Shown: in pieces, positions 53,946 through 63,786 of the stretch | Position numbering within the stretch: the first letter of the stretch is position 1 | How the letters are laid out: each line of letters opens with the position of its first letter | Assembly: GCA_946486375.1 (NCBI GenBank) | Contig: CAMLTW010000003.1 | Coordinates: forward strand, 184,668-248,667 | Origin: an uncultured Rikenellaceae bacterium | GTDB lineage: Bacteria > Bacteroidota > Bacteroidia > Bacteroidales > Rikenellaceae | Reading direction: 5' to 3' | DNA: 64,000 nt | Notes under the pieces: model-generated | Seen by the model: only the letters and a program-made list of their open reading frames with translations | Told to the model about the DNA's origin: nothing | Database searches by the model: none | Program-made: the position numbers and the translations under genes

Positions 53946-55040
53946 CTATCCTTTTATCTTGTAACAGATGATGACGGGATTGCTGTCTTCTCCGATATCG
54001 TATTTCGCCCGGATGTCCGCATAGATCGGCTCGGAAGCGATTTTGTAGGCATCGACCATCGTCACGAACAAATCGTCTTCCACCAGCCAAACCGGTTCAT
54101 CCAGCGCTCCGTTTTTTCCCGATTCCTCTTCGCTGACGTTCAGATACTGCTTTCCCGTTTCCAAATCGTAAAACAAATTGTGCGGACATTTGTTCATCCA
54201 GAAATAAAGATTCAGGAAACGAGTATTGCGATTGAATCCCAAAAAGTAAAGCTTTTTTTCTCTATCCAACCTTTTCCGAAATTCCGATAAGGATTTGGAT
54301 CCCAATTGGTCCTTTACAAAAACAGAATCGGCCCAATGATCTCCGAAATCAAAACGATATGCCAATTTCGCCCCGTCCTTTTCGATCCTGTATATACAAT
54401 TACTGAAGCTGGGCACGTAATATAAAGTTTCATTCTGCCATGAAAACTTATTATATGAACTCATATCGATCGTTCTTTCCAACCGAACCTTATTTATTTC
54501 CTCCTTCTGTATCCGATGACGCTTGTCCATGACCACTAAAGAATAAGGAGAATCCGAATTCACAAATATGTCACCAAATATGCGGTCGCCGATTATTTCA
54601 AAATCGTAGTAATATTTAGAATATTTTTGAACTTCCGTGCATTTTCCCGTTTCATCGAATTTCAACAGCTTTTTAGATTGCTGGTCATTGATCCAAAGAA
54701 TATTTTCATGAGGGCTAACCGATACATCGCCTACCTGTAAAAATTCGTTTTCCGCCTTTCCGATCGCGTCGATCGTATGAAGGTGTTTTCCCGCTTTATC
54801 GAATACGGTTACGGTTTTGTAGCTGTAAACGAACCAGCAGGAATCATTCCCGGTCAGGCGGGAATACCGGTCGATCACGCAACTATCGTTGTATTCCAAC
54901 GGAACGACCTTCACGATTTCAATCCGGGGCTTTGCTTCGCTTTCCACGTCGATAATGATCCTATTTTCATCCGCCCGTCTTTCTCTGCTTCCACAGGAAG
55001 CAAGCATCCCCAAGAAAATCAATAGCAGTAATTTCTTCAT
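53946..55040 (-). CDS. Six-bladed beta-propeller lipoprotein
   Basis: 364 residues. Signal peptide ending LGMLASC. The body fits the six-bladed beta-propeller lipoproteins of Bacteroidota (DUF5128 type): VTVFDKAGKHLHTIDAIGKA, ILWINDQQSKKLLKFDETGKC and LYYVPSFSNCIYRIEKDG are blade-like repeats. Biochemical function unknown. The gene is AT-richer than the flanking envelope genes. A 9-base inverted repeat lies in its leader (55091-55124). Confidence 0.78.
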   Translation of the reverse strand: MKKLLLLIFLGMLASCGSRERRADENRIIIDVESEAKPRIEIVKVVPLEYNDSCVIDRYSRLTGNDSCWFVYSYKTVTVFDKAGKHLHTIDAIGKAENEFLQVGDVSVSPHENILWINDQQSKKLLKFDETGKCTEVQKYSKYYYDFEIIGDRIFGDIFVNSDSPYSLVVMDKRHRIQKEEINKVRLERTIDMSSYNKFSWQNETLYYVPSFSNCIYRIEKDGAKLAYRFDFGDHWADSVFVKDQLGSKSLSEFRKRLDREKKLYFLGFNRNTRFLNLYFWMNKCPHNLFYDLETGKQYLNVSEEESGKNGALDEPVWLVEDDLFVTMVDAYKIASEPIYADIRAKYDIGEDSNPVIICYKIKG

Positions 55041-55090
55041 CCTCTTGCTTTATCGGTTAGTAGCAGGCCGCCTTCTTCGCATGCATTATA

Positions 55091-55124
55091 TCTTTGCCGC
55101 TCGAGTTTAAAATTTCGGCAAAGA
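55091..55124. repeat. Inverted repeat in the leader of the propeller lipoprotein
   Basis: TCTTTGCCG and CGGCAAAGA, 9 of 9 bases, with 16 bases between. The left arm also completes a plus-strand TATCTTTG, which points at no plus-strand gene and is probably incidental. An operator is the likelier reading. Confidence 0.35.
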
Positions 55125-55213
55125 AAGTTAACGATTATTTCCGTATTCCAAAGTATCCTCTGGGTTCTTATCGGACTTGTGCCCGTATTTTCCACATCTT
55201 TCCATCCTGCGGT

Positions 55214-55248
55214 AAAAAATCCGTATTCTTCGGATGAAGCATACGGAT
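55214..55248 (-). terminator. Terminator after the BF3164-like lipoprotein
   Basis: ATCCGTAT / ATACGGAT with an inner CTTC/GAAG pair and an ATCC loop; six T follow on the minus strand. It partly separates the two propeller genes. Confidence 0.85.
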
Positions 55249-55279
55249 AAGTATGAACCTGTCTTTCCGCTGCGGCGCC

Positions 55280-56320
55280 TTACCGAACCGGCAGATCGAA
55301 CAGCACGAACGGAAGCTCTCCGGACGTCGTCACGCCGACGATCCGGTTTCCTGTCGTATCTACGGTCAGTCCATCGATGAACCGATCCAGCAGGTAACAG
55401 GTTTCGGGACGCCCCTTCGCATCGAAAACATAAATGCGGTTACCGCCCTCGATCCGGGAATCGCTGCGGGCCGCTTCCTCTTTTTCCTCTCTGGAACGTC
55501 CCGAAAAAAGAGCATAGATTTTATCTCCGATCCACTTCACGTCGCAGAATCCCTCCATAACGCTGCCGTAAGCATTTCCTTTCCGGGCCGAGGGAACTCC
55601 CCCTGCCCCCATCGATACCTGTTGCGTACTGTCGGTCAGGTCGTAAATTTCCAGTACTTCTCCGAATTGAGTGGCCAGCGCTGCCTTTCCCGATTCGGGG
55701 CTGTAGCTCAGGAATGCCCGCCATAAATATCCGGTCTTCGGGTCGGGAAGCGTACCGTCTTCCTGTGCCGGCAGGGAAAACATCTTTTGCGCCTCGCCGC
55801 TCGCCGGCAGCAAGATCAACCGGCTTTCCCCAGTCAGGTTTCCCAACACGACCGTAGAATCATCGACCACTGCCATGTCGACCGCGGCAGGGAGTTTGCC
55901 TTCGAACGATACCCGACGCACGGAATCTTCCTCATCCAACGCGGACAACGGATAAACGAGCAGCGTGCTCTTCGAGCCGTCCCAAACGTAAACACGACCG
56001 TTTCTTACCGTCATGGGCGTGCATGCAGTGATTTCGCGCGGCCCTTTCCCCTTGCGACCGAACGAACTTTCGTATTTCAAGCCGGGATACGACAGAGCAT
56101 GATAAAAACAATCGGTGCCGTGCAAATCCATGACAATCAAGACAGAATCCGCCAGCTCCAGCCGGTAGGGATAAGTCATGTAGAGCGAATCCACCCCCAG
56201 CGATTCGCCCGTGAGCTCGATCGTTCGGGGAAAAAAGAAGCCTTTCGGTTCCTCCCTGCCGCAGGAAATCGTCCACCAGCATTCGAGCAGCAGACAACCG
56301 CAGATACATTTTCCGTCCAT
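55280..56320 (-). CDS. BF3164-like beta-propeller lipoprotein
   Basis: 346 residues. A short, Cys-rich signal segment ends in WTISC (Cys20 probable lipid site). The motif GRKGKGPRE at residues 88-96 and the strand repeats match the lipoprotein at 26156-27142, so the two are paralogs of one TolB-like family. Role unknown. It follows the second RND pump gene by 85 bases on the same strand, with no strong promoter visible between, so it may be read through from the efflux operon. Confidence 0.76.
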   Translation of the reverse strand: MDGKCICGCLLLECWWTISCGREEPKGFFFPRTIELTGESLGVDSLYMTYPYRLELADSVLIVMDLHGTDCFYHALSYPGLKYESSFGRKGKGPREITACTPMTVRNGRVYVWDGSKSTLLVYPLSALDEEDSVRRVSFEGKLPAAVDMAVVDDSTVVLGNLTGESRLILLPASGEAQKMFSLPAQEDGTLPDPKTGYLWRAFLSYSPESGKAALATQFGEVLEIYDLTDSTQQVSMGAGGVPSARKGNAYGSVMEGFCDVKWIGDKIYALFSGRSREEKEEAARSDSRIEGGNRIYVFDAKGRPETCYLLDRFIDGLTVDTTGNRIVGVTTSGELPFVLFDLPVR

Positions 56321-56405
56321 TTCTTTTCGGTTTATTTGTAGTAGTCGGTATTCCTCTGTAATTGCAACCTTCCGGACAGGCCGCAGATTTTCCCGTCATC
56401 CGGGA

Positions 56406-59400
56406 TCATTCCGTTCCACCCCGTCGCTTCGGTCTCAGCGGCATGAACACCGGCATATAAATCCACAAGGCGAGCAGGGAAAACGTCAGCCCCCCCATCG
56501 TACCCACCGCAAACGAAAACCAGAACACCTCCGACTGACCGTCGTAGAGGAACGGAATCAATCCCAGGATCGTGGAAAGCACGGTCAGCAGGATCGGAAC
56601 GATCTTGTGGTGATAAGCTTTCAGGTAGAGCCGTACGCCTTCCCGCTGTCCTCCGGCCCGCATCAGATTGTACTGGTTGACCATATAGATGCCCGCATTC
56701 ACCACGATTCCCGCCAGCAATACGAAAGAGGCGAACCCGCCCTGATCGAACCGGAAGCCGGTCAGGTAAAACGTCAGGAAGACCCCGATGAACGAAATGG
56801 GGATCAAAGAAATGATCACCAGCGGTTGAAGGAGCGATTCGAACAGCACGGAGCAAATGAAGTAAATGATCACGATGATCAGCACGATCAGCCAAAACTG
56901 CGTCCCGCCATCTTCGTCCCGCCAGCCCATGGTGCCGGCTTCGGCTTTATACCCCAACGGGAGGCGTTCGTCCAACTGTTCCGCCTCCGCTTTGGTCACC
57001 TTGTTCGCCAATTCGTACGGCCCGATGAAATCATAGGCCACCGTCAAGGCATACTCCTGATTTTCCTTGTAGATGTCGTTTCCCGTCCGGCGCTTCTCGA
57101 TCGTCCCGAACGAAGAAAACCGAACGGCGCGATCTCCGGCAGGGATATACCGGTTTTTCAAATGCCACACGTCGAACCCCTCCCGGTCGGCGGATACCAG
57201 AGCCACATCGGTCAGAGCGCCTTCACGGACGACCTGTCGCAGGGTTTGACTGTAAAGCTGCCGACTGAGGGAAACGTAGCAGTCCGCCAGGCTGAAATCG
57301 TAAAGCGCGATATTCTCCCGGTTATAGTCGATGAAATACTCGTTCCGCGAAACCGTTGCGTTCCATCCCACCTCTCCGTAAATTCCAGGTTCGCTTACGC
57401 GCGGATTCTTCTTCAGGGACCTCACCAGTTCCTCCGCATATTCATAAAGCCGGTCATAATTGTAGCCGGTCAAGGTGATCCGGTTGGACTTGTAGCCCGA
57501 ATAGAGCTTGTTGCTGAAGCCGTTCATGTCGATGCCGTGCACGCCCCAGTCGGCTCCGCCGTAGACGTTGGCCTTTCCGATCACGGCGTTTTTCAGATAC
57601 AGGGGAAACGATCCGTTTTCGTATTTGGGTTTGAAAGTCACCTCTATGCTCCCCTGATCGTAAGCGGTGATACGGGTGCGGAACATTTCGATTTCCTCGA
57701 ATTGGCTGAGGTAGTTGTCCATCACCACCATGATGTCGTTCAGCTGCTGCACGGTACAGCCTTCGGGCATTCCGGCGTTGATGTAAAGGGTCGTCCGTTC
57801 CGGTTCCCGGTAATAGCCGTTGTTGCCGACGCTTTCGGAAAACAGCCGGAAACTCCCGCCCAGGCATTTTTCCAACGGTTCCCGAAGCCTTTCCTGATAA
57901 AAGGAGCTTCCGAACGTTTCGTTGTAGGCTCTTGCCCAGAAACTAACCGGTTCCTCTTTTTTCCCTTTGATTTCCTTGGGAAGCAGGTGAAGCGGCAATC
58001 CGAAACCCAGAACCGCCGCCACGATCAGCGCCCATCGCCATCGCCGGCCGAACCGAATGAACCGCTCGTAGAAACGGCCGAACCGTACCGCACGCCGTTT
58101 CCTCCGGAACCGATGTCTCTTTCGTTTGCGGGAAGCGATCGGGCATTGTTCCATCAGCGCGGGAACGAACATCAGGGCGACCAACAGGGAAACGGCCAGG
58201 TTGACGATCACGACGGCGGAAAAGTCGGCCAGATTCGCCTGCTGCCGCTCCGGCAGGAAAAACACCACGGACAACGATCCGATGGTGGTCAGCAGAGCCG
58301 CCAGAATGGCCAGGAACGCCTTCCGGTTCCGGTAGTAACCGTAATGGTCGATCATGATGATGCTGGTATCGATGATGATCCCCAGCGAGACGGTGATCCC
58401 GGCCAGCGAATAGAGATGGATTTCCAGCCGGAACAAATAATAGAAGATGAAGGCGATGGATATATTGGCGGCCAGGGTCAGGGCAATGATACCCAGGTAG
58501 CGTAAACTGCGGCTCACCGCGTATACGAAAAGCAACAGGATCAGCACGGACAGCACCGTCCGGAAAACGATCTTTTCCAATTCCGCTTTCAGGTAAACGG
58601 AGGAATCGTCGGCTACGATGGCCGAATAGCTCGGAGGAAAAGTGGCCTCCAAATGCTTCATCTCCGCTTTGACGAGGTCGGCCAGCCGGATCGTGTTGAC
58701 GTATTTGTCGGCGTACACCGTCACGTTGATCGTATTTAATCCGTTGATTCGCAAATAAGACGAAGGAAGTTCCTCCCGGTAACGAATGTCGGCCACGTCC
58801 CGCAGCCGGACGATCCGTCCTTCCGCATTTTTCACGGCGATTCCGCCGAATTCCTCTCCGTCGCCTCCGCTGCTCAAAACGACCGTCATACCTGCATTTT
58901 CTCCTTCCTCCGAAGGCATCCGTCCCAAAACATCATCCCTTCCCAGCGCCGAAACGATGCGTTCCGAAAGTTCGTCCACCGTGATTCCGTAGTGATGCAG
59001 CCGATCCGGATCGTAGCGGATTTCATAATAAAACGGATCGGCCCCGGACAGCACCACGCCGCTTACTCCCGGAATGCGGGAAAGACCTTTGAGAATCGTG
59101 TTTTCAGCGTATTCCTTGATCCGCTGGGTAGGCAGGTCGGCATTCAGCGTATAGGTGATGACCGGACGGCTTTTTTCTCCGGCGGTGGACAGGGAAATGG
59201 CCGGATAGGAAACGCCTTCCGGAAGTTTGGGATAGACCTGCCGGATCAGGGAAGCGATTTCGAAACGGACGGCGTCGATGTTGACGTTTTTTTTGAATGT
59301 CAGCGAAATGTTCCCCCGGTCTTTTTTCGATACCGAACGTATGTTTTTTATTCCGGATACCGAAGCGAGCATCCCTTCCAGCCTGGAAGTCACCTCCTGT

Positions 59401-59597
59401 TCCACCACCCGGGCCGAAGCCCCGTTCCACCTGTAGCTCACGGTCATGCTCCGTTCCTTGACCGAAGGGGCGTATTGGATGCTCAGCAAAGGAACGACGG
59501 CTAAACCGGCGATCATCAGCACCACCATGATCAGCACCACCGAAAAGGACGGAATCCGATCCAGCAAGTCTCCCTTATTTTTTTCCGCTGCTTCCAT
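56406..59597 (-). CDS. RND efflux pump inner-membrane protein, second of a tandem pair
   Basis: 1063 residues with twelve membrane helices in two repeats, each with a large periplasmic loop. The helix-4 motif is GIIIDTSIIMIDH, keeping the first relay aspartate but with Thr where AcrB has the second Asp. In helix 10 GIVVNAGIYMVNQ lacks the AcrB lysine. It exports drugs or other small molecules using ion gradient energy. The gene overlaps the first pump gene by 23 bases, so both are co-translated, and the pair probably forms a mixed trimer as MdtB and MdtC do. Confidence 0.9.
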   Translation of the reverse strand: MEAAEKNKGDLLDRIPSFSVVLIMVVLMIAGLAVVPLLSIQYAPSVKERSMTVSYRWNGASARVVEQEVTSRLEGMLASVSGIKNIRSVSKKDRGNISLTFKKNVNIDAVRFEIASLIRQVYPKLPEGVSYPAISLSTAGEKSRPVITYTLNADLPTQRIKEYAENTILKGLSRIPGVSGVVLSGADPFYYEIRYDPDRLHHYGITVDELSERIVSALGRDDVLGRMPSEEGENAGMTVVLSSGGDGEEFGGIAVKNAEGRIVRLRDVADIRYREELPSSYLRINGLNTINVTVYADKYVNTIRLADLVKAEMKHLEATFPPSYSAIVADDSSVYLKAELEKIVFRTVLSVLILLLFVYAVSRSLRYLGIIALTLAANISIAFIFYYLFRLEIHLYSLAGITVSLGIIIDTSIIMIDHYGYYRNRKAFLAILAALLTTIGSLSVVFFLPERQQANLADFSAVVIVNLAVSLLVALMFVPALMEQCPIASRKRKRHRFRRKRRAVRFGRFYERFIRFGRRWRWALIVAAVLGFGLPLHLLPKEIKGKKEEPVSFWARAYNETFGSSFYQERLREPLEKCLGGSFRLFSESVGNNGYYREPERTTLYINAGMPEGCTVQQLNDIMVVMDNYLSQFEEIEMFRTRITAYDQGSIEVTFKPKYENGSFPLYLKNAVIGKANVYGGADWGVHGIDMNGFSNKLYSGYKSNRITLTGYNYDRLYEYAEELVRSLKKNPRVSEPGIYGEVGWNATVSRNEYFIDYNRENIALYDFSLADCYVSLSRQLYSQTLRQVVREGALTDVALVSADREGFDVWHLKNRYIPAGDRAVRFSSFGTIEKRRTGNDIYKENQEYALTVAYDFIGPYELANKVTKAEAEQLDERLPLGYKAEAGTMGWRDEDGGTQFWLIVLIIVIIYFICSVLFESLLQPLVIISLIPISFIGVFLTFYLTGFRFDQGGFASFVLLAGIVVNAGIYMVNQYNLMRAGGQREGVRLYLKAYHHKIVPILLTVLSTILGLIPFLYDGQSEVFWFSFAVGTMGGLTFSLLALWIYMPVFMPLRPKRRGGTE

Positions 59598-62500
59598 AGA
59601 CTGGCCGCGCTTTTCGCCGGTACAATTCGTAATAGGCCATCGGGACGAAGAAGATGCTCACCAGCGTTCCCACGACCATTCCCCCGATGAGAGCCAGCGA
59701 CAACGGATACTGGAGGTCGGAACCCATATCGCCTCCGTAAAGGAACGGGACCAGGGCCAGGATGGTCGTCAGGCTGGTCATGATGATCGGCTTGAGTCGC
59801 CGGGAACCGCCCGTCATGATGGCCCGGATCAGCGAATATCCCTCCTTCCTCAGCTTGTTGATGGTATCCACTTTCAGGATGGAGTCGTTGATGATGATTC
59901 CGCACATCACCACCAGCCCGATCAGCGACATGATGTTGATGCTCGAACCGAACGCCCACAGGATCAACATCGCTCCGAACACGTCCACCACCACTTCCGA
60001 CAGAATGATCAGCGGCTGCACCACAGATTCGAACTGCGCCGCCAGGATGAAATAGAGCAACAGCAAGGCGATCGCCAGCACGACGACCAGTTCCCGGATC
60101 ATTTCCCGATCGGAAAAATAGGTTCCGGAGAATTCCACGTCGAAATCCGGATCGGCCTGCACGGCTTCCCGAATCGTTTCCATCGTCCGGCGAACGTTCC
60201 GGCTGCCGGGATTCAGGCGGAGCGGATAGTAGTCTCCCTCCGCCCCGGACACGATGCTTTTCAGGTCGCGATCCCGGCTTTCCGTAACCAAAAGCGACAG
60301 GGGCACTTCCGCACCGTCTTCATTGACGATTCGTTGCTGCAACAGGTTCCGGGCGGTCTCCCGGCCTTCGCCGGTCAGCACCGGCACGGAAAAAGCTCCT
60401 TCCTGGACGGTAAACAGGGTATTCTGGTTCATGGCGTTTTTCAGAGCGGAGAACACGGTGCCGTAATCCACCTTATAGAGCGCCAGCAAATCGGGACGAA
60501 CCGTCAACCGGATATGCTCCTGCCACAATACCTGCTCCAGCGAAACGTCTCCGAGCCGACGATCCAGCCCGGTCAGCAGCCGATTGAGTTTGTCCGGATC
60601 GGGGGCCTTCCCGTCGGTGGGCTTCAGGCGCGCCACCAGTTCGGGTTCCTTGTCGGAAAAAATCAGATCGAAAATATTGCCCGACATTTCGAAACCGTAC
60701 CGGGCTTCCGGATAATGCCGTTTCATAAATTCGGCCACACGTCGCTCGATTCCGGAAAGATTCTCGGGCCGTTCCGCCTTCAGATAGACCGACGCTTCCG
60801 AAGTCCCCTGGTCGGGCGTGTGCGACAGAAGAAACTGCTGCACGCCGATCATGGAAGTACGCTGGACGGTCAGTCCGTCGAGCGTCTGTAAAAGCAGGGC
60901 CACCCTCCGACCGTTCTCCTTCATCGAAATCGTCCCGTTCCAATCCACCCACAATATCGTATCGTCGTGCGTCAAAGGCGGCAGCTTTTCCTTGTCGATC
61001 AGCGTATAGATGCCCCATATCCCCGGAACGGTCGCCAAAAACACAATCCATACTACCGCCTGATGTCGGAAGAACCACTTCAAACCCCGTTCGTACGTCC
61101 GATGATAATCCCATCCCCGGAAACGGCTCAGATACCGGTTCGGCTCGCGCCGATTCCGTCCGGCATAAAACAGGCGATAATAAACGGGGATCACCAGCAC
61201 CGAAACCAGCAGGGAGGAAAACAGAGCGATGGTCACCGCCATGGCCTGATCGTAGAACAGGGCTCCGGTGATTCCGCTCAAAAAAATGAGCGGAACGAAC
61301 ACCGAGCAGGTCGTGAGCACCGAACTCAGCATGGGGGCGAAAACCTCCTCGGTTCCCTTCACCACGGCCTCCCGGAGTTTCCAGCCTTTATCCCAGTATT
61401 GGGAAATGTTGTCGATCACGATGATGGAATTGTCCACCATCATCCCGATCCCCAGCACCAGCCCGGACAGGGAGATGATGTTGATGGAGAGTCCGAGCAG
61501 ATAAAAGCCCAGCAGCGACACCACCAGCGACAGCGGCACGGTGATGGAAATCAGCACCGGAGACCGGAAATCCCGCATGAACAGGAAAATGACCAGACAG
61601 GCCAGAATCCCCCCGACCAGAATATTGTTTCTCAAATTGTCGATGGAATAGTCCAGCAGCTGCGTCTGGTCGCGCGTGACCGTGAACCGCACATGCGGAT
61701 ACTCCGCCCGGAAAGCTTCCAGTGTTTTGGAAATTTCTTTTCGCAGCATTTTCATCCGGGCGTCGGACTGCTTGATGACCGCCAGCGAAACGGCATCCCG
61801 GCCGTCCGAACGCACCATGCCGGTTCTTCGCTGCGGATGTTCGATCACCCGGGCCAGATCCCGAACCTGATAAAGGCGTCCGTTCAGGTTCAGGTAAACG
61901 TCCTCGATCCCTTTTTTTCCCGTCAACGTCGACTCGAAACGGATGCTGTACTGGTACTGCCCGTCGCGGATCGTCAGGTTTCCCAACCGCAGGTTGCTTT
62001 TCTGAATGGCGGCATCCAACCGGGCGACATCGATGCCCAATGCCCGCAACCGGGCCTTGTCGGGAACAATCAGCAGTTCGGGATACGCCAGCCCGCTGAC
62101 ATCCACCATCGCCACCTCCGGAATCTGTTCGATCCGTTTGGTAATGACCTGTGCGGCGAAACTGCTCAAATCCATAAACCGGGAAGACACGGGAAACAGT
62201 TCGTCCCGCATTTCGACGGATCCCGACGAGTCCTGCAGCGTGAGGTTGATGTAAAAAGCGGGAATGTCCGTCGCGCTCGCCTTGATGACGCGGGGCCGTT
62301 CCATCTCCTTCGGCAGAGAACCGAGCGCCCGGTCGATTTTCTCGTTCACTTCGATGAAGAGGAAGTCGATATCGGCGCCATGTTCGAAACGCATGAAAAT
62401 ATTCCCCGCATCGTCGTTCGCCTCCGTTCGGATCTCCTTCAGGTGCGATACCTGCATCAACTGGTTGCGCAAGGGTTTCAGCACCGTCATGTCCACTTCC

Positions 62501-62664
62501 CGGGCCGAGCTTCCCGGCGAGGAGACCTGTACCGTCACCTGGGGAATCGCCACGTCGGGCATGAGGGAAACCGGCAGCAGATTCGCAGCCACGATGCCCA
62601 GCACGATCACTGCAATCAGGGTCATCGTCACCGCAATGGGTTTGTCGGTCAGCTTTCGGATCAT
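59575..62664 (-). CDS. RND efflux pump inner-membrane protein, first of a tandem pair
   Basis: 1029 residues with the AcrB-type layout and N-terminus MIRKLTDKPIAVTMTLIAV. Helix 4 has GIGMMVDNSIIVIDNI (first relay Asp kept, second replaced by Asn); helix 10 has GIIINDSILKVDT without the AcrB Lys. The two pumps are similar in architecture but clearly diverged. It follows the membrane-fusion lipoprotein by 12 bases, in the usual operon order fusion protein, then pump. Confidence 0.92.
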   Translation of the reverse strand: MIRKLTDKPIAVTMTLIAVIVLGIVAANLLPVSLMPDVAIPQVTVQVSSPGSSAREVDMTVLKPLRNQLMQVSHLKEIRTEANDDAGNIFMRFEHGADIDFLFIEVNEKIDRALGSLPKEMERPRVIKASATDIPAFYINLTLQDSSGSVEMRDELFPVSSRFMDLSSFAAQVITKRIEQIPEVAMVDVSGLAYPELLIVPDKARLRALGIDVARLDAAIQKSNLRLGNLTIRDGQYQYSIRFESTLTGKKGIEDVYLNLNGRLYQVRDLARVIEHPQRRTGMVRSDGRDAVSLAVIKQSDARMKMLRKEISKTLEAFRAEYPHVRFTVTRDQTQLLDYSIDNLRNNILVGGILACLVIFLFMRDFRSPVLISITVPLSLVVSLLGFYLLGLSINIISLSGLVLGIGMMVDNSIIVIDNISQYWDKGWKLREAVVKGTEEVFAPMLSSVLTTCSVFVPLIFLSGITGALFYDQAMAVTIALFSSLLVSVLVIPVYYRLFYAGRNRREPNRYLSRFRGWDYHRTYERGLKWFFRHQAVVWIVFLATVPGIWGIYTLIDKEKLPPLTHDDTILWVDWNGTISMKENGRRVALLLQTLDGLTVQRTSMIGVQQFLLSHTPDQGTSEASVYLKAERPENLSGIERRVAEFMKRHYPEARYGFEMSGNIFDLIFSDKEPELVARLKPTDGKAPDPDKLNRLLTGLDRRLGDVSLEQVLWQEHIRLTVRPDLLALYKVDYGTVFSALKNAMNQNTLFTVQEGAFSVPVLTGEGRETARNLLQQRIVNEDGAEVPLSLLVTESRDRDLKSIVSGAEGDYYPLRLNPGSRNVRRTMETIREAVQADPDFDVEFSGTYFSDREMIRELVVVLAIALLLLYFILAAQFESVVQPLIILSEVVVDVFGAMLILWAFGSSINIMSLIGLVVMCGIIINDSILKVDTINKLRKEGYSLIRAIMTGGSRRLKPIIMTSLTTILALVPFLYGGDMGSDLQYPLSLALIGGMVVGTLVSIFFVPMAYYELYRRKARPVYGSSGKK

Positions 62665-62676
62665 CTTCCGCCGGGA

Positions 62677-63768
62677 TTAAGGTTTCGGATTCTGGCGGAT
62701 TTCCACCCGGGAACCGTCGGCCAGATTGAGGTTCCCCGACACGATGACGGCATCGCCCGGATTGAGCTCCGCTCCTTTGCTTCGGTTGGGAGCCACCACA
62801 TGGGAATCGCTGTTGGACATGAGCACATCCACATACGTCCACATCGCCTTCCCGTCCGGTCCGTACCGGAACAGCACCTCCTGATTGTCCCGGATCACAA
62901 CGGCCGATTTGGGCACCGCCCACTGTCCGCTCAAGCTCTCCCGCAACACGACCCGAACGTTCATCCCCTCCATCAGCAGGCCGGAAGTGTTCGGAATCTC
63001 CGCCCGGATGTTGATCTGTCCCTTTTCATCCACCAGCGGGTTGATTTCGGTAATCCGTCCTTCATAGTAAGCTTCCGGTTCCAGAAAAGTGGATACTTTC
63101 ACGCCATGCCCCCTTTTCGCAAACGGAATCTCGGATTCCAGCAAATTGAAATCCACCTGGAAAAACCGGTCGTCGATCAGGGTGCAGAAAGCTTCCGGAA
63201 CCTGTTCGTAAGCCTTGACGCCGACATTGGCCACCTTGCCGGCGAAAGGAGCTTTCAATACGGTGGCCGCCAGTTCCATCTGCGCCAGTTCCAGGTTGTT
63301 TTTCGCCGTCGTGTACCCCGACCGGATCAGGGCCACTTTCAAAATGTCTTTCGGTACCTGCGCGGTGTCCGATCCGTATCCGAATCCGATCAGGTTGTCG
63401 GTCAGGTCGATTTCCGCCTTTTGCATGTCCTGCCGTGCCTGCCGCAGTTTCAGCTCGCTCTGCCGGGGATTCAATACGGCCAGCACCTCCCCTTCCTCCA
63501 CACGCTGTCCGTTGACGACACGCACCTCGGCCAAGTCCCCCGTGCCGCCAAATTTCAGGACGCTTTTGCGCAATGCCCTCAGTTTCCCGTTGCCGAGAAT
63601 TTCCAAAGCGAACTCGCGCGGCCGCAGGATCATCGTATCCACTCGGTTCCTTTCCGTCTGGTATTCGGCGCGTCCGACCTCCGGATTTTGGTTTTTATCG
63701 CTAGTTCCCGTGCAGGCCAGCAAAAGAATTGCGGCGGCACCCGCTCCCAACGCATGAAAATAATTCAT
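62677..63768 (-). CDS. Membrane fusion lipoprotein of RND efflux system
   Basis: 363 residues. Signal peptide ending ILLLAC gives a lipidated Cys19. A short helical hairpin (about 100-150) sits between the lipoyl halves (DLAEVRVVNGQRVEEGEVLAVLNPRQSELKLRQARQDM and LKAPFAGKVANVGV), then a beta-barrel and membrane-proximal domain. It joins the RND pump to the outer-membrane channel. It lies 18 bases downstream of the TolC-type gene and 12 upstream of the first pump. Confidence 0.92.
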   Translation of the reverse strand: MNYFHALGAGAAAILLLACTGTSDKNQNPEVGRAEYQTERNRVDTMILRPREFALEILGNGKLRALRKSVLKFGGTGDLAEVRVVNGQRVEEGEVLAVLNPRQSELKLRQARQDMQKAEIDLTDNLIGFGYGSDTAQVPKDILKVALIRSGYTTAKNNLELAQMELAATVLKAPFAGKVANVGVKAYEQVPEAFCTLIDDRFFQVDFNLLESEIPFAKRGHGVKVSTFLEPEAYYEGRITEINPLVDEKGQINIRAEIPNTSGLLMEGMNVRVVLRESLSGQWAVPKSAVVIRDNQEVLFRYGPDGKAMWTYVDVLMSNSDSHVVAPNRSKGAELNPGDAVIVSGNLNLADGSRVEIRQNPKP

Positions 63769-63786
63769 ATCCTTCTTCGTTTTCGG

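Noticed and set aside
53701-54090. 129-codon minus-strand frame ending at 53701
   Set aside because: Its only start lies inside the propeller lipoprotein gene in another frame, so an independent gene is unlikely; the tail is noted as a possible remnant.
56211-58505. 764-codon open frame opposite the second RND pump
   Set aside because: Antisense shadow rich in His, Arg and Gln with no domain; the pump gene on the other strand is clear.
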